Program-made: the position numbers and the translations under genes
Shown here: positions 1 to 5,476 of the stretch, piece by piece
How positions within the stretch are numbered: position 1 is the first letter of the stretch
Layout of the letters: every line of letters starts with the position of its first letter
The notes under the pieces: generated by a model
What the model was told of the DNA's origin: nothing
Database searches by the model: none
Seen by the model: only the letters and a program-made list of their open reading frames with translations
Assembly (NCBI GenBank): GCA_905204225.1
Contig: CAJKZK010000082.1
Location: 1 to 8,042, forward strand
Length of the DNA stretch: 8,042 bases
Direction of reading: 5' to 3'
DNA from: an uncultured Bacillota bacterium
Lineage (GTDB): Bacteria; Bacillota_I; Bacilli_A; RFN20; CAG-449

Positions 1-3
1 ACA

Positions 4-9
4 TATAAT
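4..9 (+). promoter_or_regulatory. -10 box for the lipoprotein gene
   Basis: A perfect TATAAT lies 26 bases upstream of the lipoprotein start codon, so transcription would begin near base 16 with a very short leader carrying the ribosome binding site. The matching -35 element would lie outside the window, so the promoter is only half seen. In DNA this AT-rich the hexamer alone could arise by chance. Confidence 0.45.
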
Positions 10-34
10 TTATATATTTTGAGGAGGATAGATT

Positions 35-1324
35 ATGAAAAAAGAAAAAATATTAATTATGCTACCATTAATGTTATTGGCAAGCTGTGATGTAACTAAT
101 TCAAGTGGTTTTATTGATGCAAAAATATTTGAAGAAAAAGTTGAAAAGGTTGCTAAAGAAAATGTTAAATTAGATGGTACATTATCTTATAAGTTTTATG
201 ATGATGAAGGCAAGCCAACATCTGGTGATCCTGTTGTTTCTAAATTTGATGTTGAATTTACAGATAATGGGTATTTAATTGATTATGATGGTAAATTTGA
301 TTCTAAAATAAGCCAACATTTGTTTAAATCAACTGATAATACTGTTGAATTAAGAGATATTAACGAATTAAATGAATTAACTTATTATCGCCCAGTTGAT
401 GATGATGGAAAAGAATTTGATTTTACACCTTATACTAATCCATTTAGTTTGTTAACTTCTGAAAATTTGGTTACTAGTAGTGATGAAAAAAGTGCAACTT
501 TTGATTTAGATGCAAGTTTACCAGTTGCTATTGAATTTGTTAGTAGATTAACATATCATACATTTGATAAATTAGAAGAATTATCATTTGTTGCTAATGA
601 TGATATGGTTACAGATATTCATATTGCAACACCAGTTCTTAGTGAAACATTTCGTTCTGGAATATATACTTTTGATTTAAAAATAACTGCCACTGGTGAA
701 GATGTTTTAGGACCAGTTGAACCAAAACCAGCTGAACCTAATGAAAAACAAGCTGTTTTAGAAACTGCATTAAAAGAATTACAAGATAATGATTATGAAG
801 CAACATTGACTGCAGATCTTGGGTTTATGACATATAACTTATCTTTGTTTAAAAATAAGTCAGGATCATTTTGTAGAGATAATGGTGAACCTAAATTTTC
901 ACTTGGATATTTATATGATGAAGATCAACTTTATTATGTACATTATGATACAAACTCAAAAACATATATGAAAGAAAAATCAACATATACAAAAGAAGAA
1001 TATGAAGCTAATTTTAAACCTAATTGGTTGATGTTTAGTCCTGTATTATTTGAACCAACTGAAAATTCTGGAGAATTTAAATCATCTAGTTTAATTAACG
1101 AAAAATTAGCTGGAAAATTTGGTGTATTATTAACAGGTTCAGGATGCTATGATCTTGCTGCTTGCTCAACATTTAAAGTTAATCTTGATGAAAATAATCA
1201 CATCAAAACTATAACATTTATTGGATCAGAAGAAAATTTTGGTGTAGAAACTGATTTTGTTATTACAATTACAAAAATTGGATCTTGTGAAATGCCATTT
1301 AATTTATCTGAATTAGCTGAATAA
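35..1324 (+). CDS. Two-domain secreted lipoprotein of unknown function
   Basis: A 429-residue protein starting at ATG 35, with AGGAGG at 22-27 and a 7-base spacer, so the start is firm. The N-terminus is a classic lipoprotein signal: KKEK, then a hydrophobic stretch (residues 6-16), then the lipobox Leu-Ala-Ser-Cys with Cys18 as the lipidated residue. The mature protein should be anchored on the outer face of the cell membrane. It is acidic and rich in Asp, Glu, Thr, Phe and Tyr, with no further membrane segment. A Pro/Glu-rich linker (about residues 217-229) separates two halves of about 190 residues (24-216 and 230-425). Both begin with a charged helix-like segment and continue with alternating beta-like stretches, so they may be an ancient duplication of a LolA/LppX-like fold; that is inference. 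Cys270, 361, 367 and 408 lie only in the second half. No catalytic motif is recognised. It stands alone between a promoter and a terminator. Confidence 0.88.
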   Translation: MKKEKILIMLPLMLLASCDVTNSSGFIDAKIFEEKVEKVAKENVKLDGTLSYKFYDDEGKPTSGDPVVSKFDVEFTDNGYLIDYDGKFDSKISQHLFKSTDNTVELRDINELNELTYYRPVDDDGKEFDFTPYTNPFSLLTSENLVTSSDEKSATFDLDASLPVAIEFVSRLTYHTFDKLEELSFVANDDMVTDIHIATPVLSETFRSGIYTFDLKITATGEDVLGPVEPKPAEPNEKQAVLETALKELQDNDYEATLTADLGFMTYNLSLFKNKSGSFCRDNGEPKFSLGYLYDEDQLYYVHYDTNSKTYMKEKSTYTKEEYEANFKPNWLMFSPVLFEPTENSGEFKSSSLINEKLAGKFGVLLTGSGCYDLAACSTFKVNLDENNHIKTITFIGSEENFGVETDFVITITKIGSCEMPFNLSELAE

Positions 1325-1335
1325 TTATATATTAG

Positions 1336-1367
1336 ATGAACCTTATTAATTTAAGGTTCATTTTTTT
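1336..1367 (+). terminator. Rho-independent terminator of the lipoprotein gene
   Basis: A perfect 10-bp stem (ATGAACCTTA at 1336-1345 with TAAGGTTCAT at 1352-1361) closes a 6-base loop and runs into seven T's (1361-1367), only 11 bases after the lipoprotein stop codon. It should separate this gene from everything to the right. Confidence 0.9.
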
Positions 1368-1368
1368 A

Positions 1369-1434
1369 ATAATAAAAAAAGAACGATATTATTTATGAAA
1401 AATTATAGGGGGAAGGTATCGTTCTTTTTATTAT
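1369..1434. other. Long hairpin with purine-rich loop; possible small RNA end, bidirectional terminator or tiny MITE
   Basis: GAACGATA (1381-1388) pairs with TATCGTTC (1417-1424). The pairing continues outward through an A-run against a T-run and then ATAAT/ATTAT, giving about 18 bp with a two-A bulge. The loop is 28 bases and carries AGGGGGAAGG (1407-1416), which looks like a Shine-Dalgarno sequence on the + strand and reads CCTTCCCCCT, anti-Shine-Dalgarno-like, on the - strand. A and T runs flank both arms, so either strand could terminate here. It sits just beyond a complete terminator and so is not needed by the lipoprotein gene. The hairpin is certain as sequence; its role is open. Confidence 0.6.
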
Positions 1435-1632
1435 GGAAGCACAATTATTTATTATTAAATTTTTTGTACACGAGTCGAATTGCTTTAATTTAAATAAATA
1501 ATGTAAACTTATATGATATTTACAATTAATTTTGTAAATAAGTTAGATATAACTAACTAATAATATTAAACTATTTTTTTTATTATATGTCAATAACTTT
1601 TTTAAAAAATAATATTTTTTTATTAATAATGG
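1435..1632. other. AT-rich intergenic stretch without a convincing gene
   Basis: No reading frame here has both a usable ribosome binding site and a plausible protein. The best is a 22-codon frame at 1433-1501, rejected because its nearest purine run ends 16 bases upstream and is buried in the preceding hairpin. The stretch contains the inverted repeats listed separately. The octamer AATTGCTT occurs at 1478-1485 and again at 1661-1668, where it overlaps the -35 region of the next promoter. From about 1560 to 1630 it is almost pure A and T. Confidence 0.5.
1517..1558. repeat. Two adjacent inverted repeats
   Basis: TATTTACAA (1517-1525) and TTGTAAATA (1532-1540) form a perfect 9-bp inverted repeat around TTAATT. 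It is followed without a gap by AGTTAG (1541-1546) and CTAACT (1553-1558) around six bases. They could be operators or RNA hairpins. Composition makes some such repeats likely by chance, and no gene directly adjoins them. Confidence 0.4.
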
Positions 1633-1658
1633 AAAAAAGCCTAAATTTAGGTTGTTTT
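1633..1658 (+). terminator. Weak terminator-like hairpin with no gene before it
   Basis: An A-run followed by AGCCTA pairs with TAGGTT and a T-rich run around an AATT loop (core palindrome CCTAAATTTAGG, 1641-1650 plus G1651). The stem is about 10 bp with one mismatch. The shape fits an intrinsic terminator on either strand, but the lipoprotein gene already has one 270 bases upstream. It may end a small unannotated transcript or insulate the promoter that begins a few bases later. Confidence 0.4.
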
Positions 1659-1666
1659 GTAATTGC

Positions 1667-1694
1667 TTGACTTTAAATATTAATATGTTAAAAT
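1667..1694 (+). promoter_or_regulatory. Extended -10 promoter for the MATE transporter leader
   Basis: TTGACT (1667-1672, one mismatch from the -35 consensus) is followed after 16 bases by TAAAAT (1689-1694). A TG at 1686-1687 creates an extended -10. Transcription should start near 1701, giving a leader of about 120 bases before the transporter start codon. This is the best promoter in the window, and its position fits the structured leader that follows. Confidence 0.75.
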
Positions 1695-1700
1695 AGTAAA

Positions 1701-1812
1701 TGGTTTTAAGTCACAAAATAAACATGGTCATCGGAGAACTATGTGTCGTAACACATAAGTTGAAAAGATGTCGAGTGAGCTCGATAAATATTTATCGTGT
1801 TTTTTTGTTTAT
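1701..1812 (+). promoter_or_regulatory. Structured 5' leader with antiterminator/terminator switch; candidate riboswitch or attenuator
   Basis: Between the promoter and the transporter's ribosome binding site lies a stretch clearly richer in G+C than its surroundings, with ordered pairing. AACT-ATGTGT (1737-1746) pairs with ACACAT-A-AGTT (1751-1761) around a CGTA loop with one bulged A. CATC (1729-1732) can pair with GATG (1767-1770), leaving a purine internal loop of GGAG opposite GAAAA. TCGAG (1771-1775) pairs with CTCGA (1780-1784) around TGAG. The last strand shares bases 1782-1784 with the terminator stem at 1782-1797, so the two hairpins exclude each other. ATAAAC (1718-1723) can also reach GTTTAT (1807-1812). 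This is the architecture of a ligand-, tRNA- or ribosome-controlled attenuator. I do not see the conserved core of the purine, SAM, TPP, T-box, guanidine-I, fluoride or preQ1-I classes; the ligand is unknown. Confidence 0.6.
1782..1806 (+). terminator. Conditional terminator in the MATE leader
   Basis: A perfect 16-base palindrome (1782-1797, CGATAA/TTATCG stem with an ATAT loop, extendable by C1780-G1799) is followed by TG and seven T's (1800-1806). It ends only a few bases before the transporter's ribosome binding site, so when it forms, the transporter would not be transcribed. The alternative TCGAG/CTCGA hairpin takes up its left arm. Confidence 0.7.
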
Positions 1813-1821
1813 GGAGGAGTT

Positions 1822-3162
1822 ATGAATTTAGTTAAAGATGATATAAAAAAATTATATTTAAGATTTTTAATATCTAGTTTTGGTAGTGCTTTAATTACTA
1901 GTGTATATGGTATTGTTGATGCAATGGTGGTTGGTCAATATTATGGTCCAATTGGGTCTTCTAGTTTAGGAGTTATTGCACCTATTTGGAATATAATTTA
2001 TAGTTTTGGTTTACTTGTAGGGATTGGTGGATCGATTTTATTTAGTGTTAATAAAAATAAAAAAGAAAAAATAGATGGTAATATATTTTTTACTTCATCA
2101 ATTATTTTAGGAATAATAATTTCTCTTGTATTATGGGTGTTATTGTTTGCTGTTGAAGAGCCGATGCTATATTTTTTTGGAGCAGACGAAGAATTAATTG
2201 TTTTATGTAAAGAATATCTTTTACCAGTTAAAATTAGTGCACCTATATTTGTTTTTACTCAAATTTTATCATCATTTTTAAGAAATGATAATAATCCAAA
2301 ATTAGCTACTATTGCAGTAGTTATAGGTGGAATATTTAATATTTTCTTTGATTGGTTTTTAGTTTTTTATTGCAACATGGGTATTATGGGAGCAGGAATA
2401 GCAACTTGTGCATGTGCATTTGTTTCTATTTTAGTAATGTGTATACATTTTTTTACAAAGAGAAATACTTTAAAATTAACATTTAAGAATAATATATTTG
2501 TTCATTTTAAAAATATAATAATAAATGGATTTTCTACATTTATTATTGATTTAGCAATGGGAATATTAAATGTATTCTTTAATAGACAAATTTTAAGATA
2601 TTTTGATTACAATGCTTTATCTATTTTTGCAATAATTATTAATATTGCAACATTTGTTCAATGCTGTGGATATGGAATTGGGCAAGCATGTCAACCATTA
2701 TTATCAGAAAATTTTGGTGCTAAAAATTATAAACGCGTTAATAAAACATTGATATATGGTATAGTATCATCATTTATTGTTGGTTTAATATGGCTTATTT
2801 TATGTGAAACTATTCCTAAAGAATTTATTAAATTTTTTATGGTTCCAACAGAAGAAGTATTAAAAATAGGACCAAAGATTATAAGAATGTATTCTGTTGC
2901 GTTTTTTATATTACCTTTTAATGTTTTCTCAACTTATTATTTTCAATCTATTTTGAAACCTTATATTTCTTTAATTATTTCTTTAGCAAGAGGATTTGTT
3001 TTAAGTGGTATTTTATTATATGTATTTGGATTAATAAATAAAGATTTAATTTGGATTAGCATCCAAGTAACTGAATTAATAGTTTTTATTTTTGTAATAA
3101 TTAATATTATAAAAAATGAAAAGAAACTTAAAAAATTAGCTCAATTATCAGATCGAGAATAA
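1822..3162 (+). CDS. MATE-family multidrug/metabolite efflux transporter
   Basis: An integral membrane antiporter of 446 residues, normal for the MATE family, with about 12 hydrophobic segments. MATE proteins export cationic drugs or metabolites in exchange for Na+ or H+. Family signatures are clear: the first-helix region with VDAMVVGQYYG (residues 32-42, acidic Asp33), FLRNDNNPKLA (152-162) followed by the NIFFDWFLVF segment (173-182) and GIMGAGIAT, and in the second half GQACQPLLSENFGAKNYKRV (287-306). The MepA/DinF-like subgroup is the best guess; the substrate cannot be told. I chose ATG 1822 because GGAGGAG (1813-1819) sits just before it. The upstream in-frame ATG at 1768 has no ribosome binding site and would translate through the terminator hairpin. 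It is expressed from the promoter at 1667 through the structured leader. Its 3' end overlaps the convergent dipeptidase gene by 22 bp and has no visible terminator. Confidence 0.93.
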   Translation: MNLVKDDIKKLYLRFLISSFGSALITSVYGIVDAMVVGQYYGPIGSSSLGVIAPIWNIIYSFGLLVGIGGSILFSVNKNKKEKIDGNIFFTSSIILGIIISLVLWVLLFAVEEPMLYFFGADEELIVLCKEYLLPVKISAPIFVFTQILSSFLRNDNNPKLATIAVVIGGIFNIFFDWFLVFYCNMGIMGAGIATCACAFVSILVMCIHFFTKRNTLKLTFKNNIFVHFKNIIINGFSTFIIDLAMGILNVFFNRQILRYFDYNALSIFAIIINIATFVQCCGYGIGQACQPLLSENFGAKNYKRVNKTLIYGIVSSFIVGLIWLILCETIPKEFIKFFMVPTEEVLKIGPKIIRMYSVAFFILPFNVFSTYYFQSILKPYISLIISLARGFVLSGILLYVFGLINKDLIWISIQVTELIVFIFVIINIIKNEKKLKKLAQLSDRE

Positions 3163-4592
3163 CCATTTTTCATATGACAACTTGCGTCATAAAGTACCTT
3201 ATCTAAAACTTTATTTGTTTCATTTTCAATCATTTTAGTAATTTTATTATTTGCTTCAATGATTAAATCAGCATAATTATTTTCATTTATTTTTTTATCA
3301 AATTCATTAATTAAGTTATAAGAAGCAGCCATAGTTGCATCTTGATATCTTTCAATATGAATTATGGAAGTGTTATAGTGAGCATCAGTTAACGCACCAA
3401 TTAATCTACTAGCCCAATAAAAATTATTTGTATTAACTGTAGAAGTAGTATTACTTAAATAAGTAGGAACTTTATTAGTATTTGTATAAAAAGGAATTAG
3501 GGTATTGAATACATTTGAACCAAAACAAATCCATTCAATAGCAGCGTTGTCTTTTTTTACATAAGGTCTAATTTGTAAAATGGCCATAAAACTAGTTCTA
3601 CTAATACCTATAGGTCTAAAAGCACCTTTTTTTGAAGATGAATTAAATCTAGAATAAGGATCATATTCAGTTCCTTGATAATGAGAAGATAAAAGATATT
3701 TAATATCTTCAATAGTAATCTTTCTTTCTGGAACTAAACTCCAAGGAATATCATTAGATAATGGATTAAAATTAGCGTTTTCTCCATCCCATTTAAATGT
3801 GTTTGGATTAAGATATCTTTCCATAAACCAAGCTCTTGGGGTGTTATAACTATGGTCTGAATCAGAATGACTACCAAATGCTAAACGTGGATTAAATTCA
3901 TTATCTAAATTAAGATTTAAATGATTATTAATAATAAATTCTTTTAAATCATGAGAACACATATTTTCTTTTTGGTTAGTAAATGCATCTTCAAAATCAA
4001 ATTTATCTAACCCAAATTGATTTGGCATAACTACATATTCATTATCATCTACTTTTCTTGCTATCCAATGGTGACCACCGATAGTTTCTAACCACCATAT
4101 TTCATCTTGATCTGAAAAAGCAATACCATTAGATTCATAAGTTCCATATTCTTCTAATAATTTTCCTAATCTAATGACACCTTCTTTAGCAGAATTAATA
4201 TAAGGTAACACTAACATTACTAAATCTTCTTCACCAATTCCTTGAACATGATTATTATTTTTTAATAATGGATCTGCTCCTAAAACTCTAGGATTAGATG
4301 TAATTGTTTCTGTAGCAGTCATTGCAACATTTTTTTCATTTATTCCACATGCACCCCATATTCCTTCATCATTTTTTACATTAGGCATACATGTAAATCT
4401 ATAAGAATTGTCTGGTAGAGGAATACTAATTTTTGATATTTTTGATTTATATATTTTTGGTTGTTTATTTCTTTCTATTATCATTAATTTTTTACTTGTA
4501 AAAACTCCAGTTGGTGAATCATCATTTCTCGCTATTAATGTTGAACCATCATAACTTGCTTTTTTTCCTACTAAAATTGTTGTACATGACAT
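3141..4592 (-). CDS. C69-family dipeptidase (PepD-like Ntn hydrolase)
   Basis: A 483-residue cytoplasmic peptidase with no signal peptide, close to the usual size for family C69. These enzymes hydrolyse dipeptides of broad sequence and belong to the N-terminal nucleophile hydrolases. The N-terminus MSCTTILVGKKAS.DGSTLIARNDD matches the family; Cys3 would be the nucleophile exposed by removal of the first residues. Other typical segments are GACGINEKNVAMTATETI (80-97), GIGEEDLV (118-125), YGTYESNGIAFSDQDEIWWLETIGGHHW (149-176, spanning a substrate-side acidic and aromatic region) and the PRAWFMERYLNP segment (252-263). The start is supported by AAAAGGAG on the - strand (4601-4608), 8 bases from the ATG. 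It converges on the MATE gene with a 22-bp 3' overlap and diverges from tcdA across 125 bp. The role is probably peptide catabolism for amino acids. Confidence 0.93.
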   Translation of the reverse strand: MSCTTILVGKKASYDGSTLIARNDDSPTGVFTSKKLMIIERNKQPKIYKSKISKISIPLPDNSYRFTCMPNVKNDEGIWGACGINEKNVAMTATETITSNPRVLGADPLLKNNNHVQGIGEEDLVMLVLPYINSAKEGVIRLGKLLEEYGTYESNGIAFSDQDEIWWLETIGGHHWIARKVDDNEYVVMPNQFGLDKFDFEDAFTNQKENMCSHDLKEFIINNHLNLNLDNEFNPRLAFGSHSDSDHSYNTPRAWFMERYLNPNTFKWDGENANFNPLSNDIPWSLVPERKITIEDIKYLLSSHYQGTEYDPYSRFNSSSKKGAFRPIGISRTSFMAILQIRPYVKKDNAAIEWICFGSNVFNTLIPFYTNTNKVPTYLSNTTSTVNTNNFYWASRLIGALTDAHYNTSIIHIERYQDATMAASYNLINEFDKKINENNYADLIIEANNKITKMIENETNKVLDKVLYDASCHMKNGYSRSDN

Positions 4593-4622
4593 AATTATTT
4601 CTCCTTTTGTTATAACTAACTA

Positions 4623-4699
4623 TATCACATTATTTTAAAAAAATAATAATTATAAAAATAATTTTATAGAAAAAAAATATATATCGTGATAGAGTGATA
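4623..4699. repeat. GTGATA repeats in the divergent promoter region
   Basis: GTGATA occurs twice in direct orientation at 4686-4691 and 4694-4699, eight bases apart start to start and just upstream of the tcdA ribosome binding site. It occurs once in opposite orientation (TATCAC) at 4623-4628, close to the dipeptidase start. The placement at both ends of the divergent region would suit a shared regulator, but three hexamers are weak evidence. No convincing forward promoter for tcdA was found in this 125-bp gap. Confidence 0.3.
4649..4654 (-). promoter_or_regulatory. Possible -10 box for the dipeptidase gene
   Basis: On the minus strand this is TATAAT, 56 bases upstream of the dipeptidase start codon. 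No good -35 hexamer is present at 17 bases (the strand is a T-run there), so the call rests on one hexamer in AT-rich DNA. Confidence 0.3.
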
Positions 4700-4717
4700 A
4701 TGTTTTAGGAGAATAAT

Positions 4718-5476
4718 ATGCTTAATCAATTTTCAAGAACTCAACTTATATATGGTAAAGATGCTATGGATATTTTATATAAAGCACATGTTGCTGTTTT
4801 TGGTATTGGTGGAGTAGGTGGATATGTTGTAGAAGCTTTAGCAAGAAGTGGAGTTAATAATTTTACTTTAATTGATGATGATAAAGTTTGTTTAACTAAT
4901 TGCAATAGACAAATTTTAGCAACAGTTAATGAAGTAGGTAAATATAAAGTTGATGTGATGAAACAAAGAATATTAAGTATTAATCCATCTGCTAAAGTTG
5001 AAACTAGACAATGCTTTTTTTTGCCATCAAATCAAGATGAATTTGATTTTACTCAATATGATTATATTGTTGATGCAATTGATACAGTTTCAGCAAAAAT
5101 TGCTATTGCTTTAAAAGCTCAAGAAAATAATATACCAGTTATAAGTTCAATGGGTGCAGGCAATAAAGTTAATCCAATGGCATTTATTGTTAGCGATATA
5201 TATAAAACAGAAATGGATCCTCTAGCTAAAGTGATGCGTCATGAATTAAAAAAAAGAGGAGTAAAAAAGTTGAAAGTTGTTTATTCTAAAGAGAAACCTC
5301 TTAGACCAATAGAAGATCCTACTATTAGTTGCAAAACACATTGCACTTGTCCTAAAGGTAGAAGAGCTATACCTGGAAGTAATGCTTTTGTTCCTACTGC
5401 TTGTGGATTATTAATTGCTTCAGAAGTAGTTAGAGATTTAACTAATTCAGTGGCAAGAAGTGAGTTAAAAAGATGA
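4718..5476 (+). CDS. tcdA: tRNA threonylcarbamoyladenosine dehydratase TcdA (E1/ThiF-like)
   Basis: A 252-residue E1-like enzyme. TcdA uses ATP to dehydrate t6A at position 37 of ANN-decoding tRNAs into cyclic t6A. The nucleotide-binding loop GIGGVGG is at residues 29-35, the acidic DDD at 53-55, the E1-type Asn-Arg-Gln at 63-65 and the DAID motif at 119-122. SMGAGNKVNP (144-153) separates TcdA from MoeB and ThiF. A cysteine group (Cys205, 209, 211) follows in the SCKTHCTC segment, with Cys229 near the end. It is slightly shorter than E. coli TcdA and lacks an obvious C-terminal membrane anchor. The start is supported by AGGAGA at 4707-4712. Its TGA stop overlaps the ATG of the cysteine desulfurase gene (ATGA, 5473-5476), indicating translational coupling. 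In E. coli the CsdA desulfurase system is functionally linked to TcdA, which agrees with this neighbour. Confidence 0.9.
   Translation: MLNQFSRTQLIYGKDAMDILYKAHVAVFGIGGVGGYVVEALARSGVNNFTLIDDDKVCLTNCNRQILATVNEVGKYKVDVMKQRILSINPSAKVETRQCFFLPSNQDEFDFTQYDYIVDAIDTVSAKIAIALKAQENNIPVISSMGAGNKVNPMAFIVSDIYKTEMDPLAKVMRHELKKRGVKKLKVVYSKEKPLRPIEDPTISCKTHCTCPKGRRAIPGSNAFVPTACGLLIASEVVRDLTNSVARSELKR

Noticed and set aside
1369..1434. Remnant of an insertion sequence.
   Set aside because: No transposase fragment is visible in any frame between 1325 and 1800; only the short inverted repeat supports the idea.
1433..1501. A 22-codon frame that might be a small toxin-like peptide.
   Set aside because: The only purine-rich sequence upstream ends 16 bases away and is inside a hairpin, and the peptide has no recognisable toxin pattern.
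1701..1812. A known riboswitch (purine, TPP, SAM, T-box, guanidine-I, fluoride or preQ1-I) before the transporter.
   Set aside because: The conserved core words of these classes are not seen; this is by eye only and needs a covariance-model search.
1768..1821. An 18-residue N-terminal extension of the MATE transporter starting at ATG 1768.
   Set aside because: No ribosome binding site precedes it, it reads through the leader hairpins and U-tract, and ATG 1822 has GGAGGAG at the right distance and begins where MATE homologues usually begin.
4718..5476. MoeB or ThiF rather than TcdA.
   Set aside because: The SMGAGNKVNP segment and the adjoining cysteine desulfurase fit TcdA, and no ubiquitin-like sulfur carrier or thiamine/molybdopterin gene is nearby.
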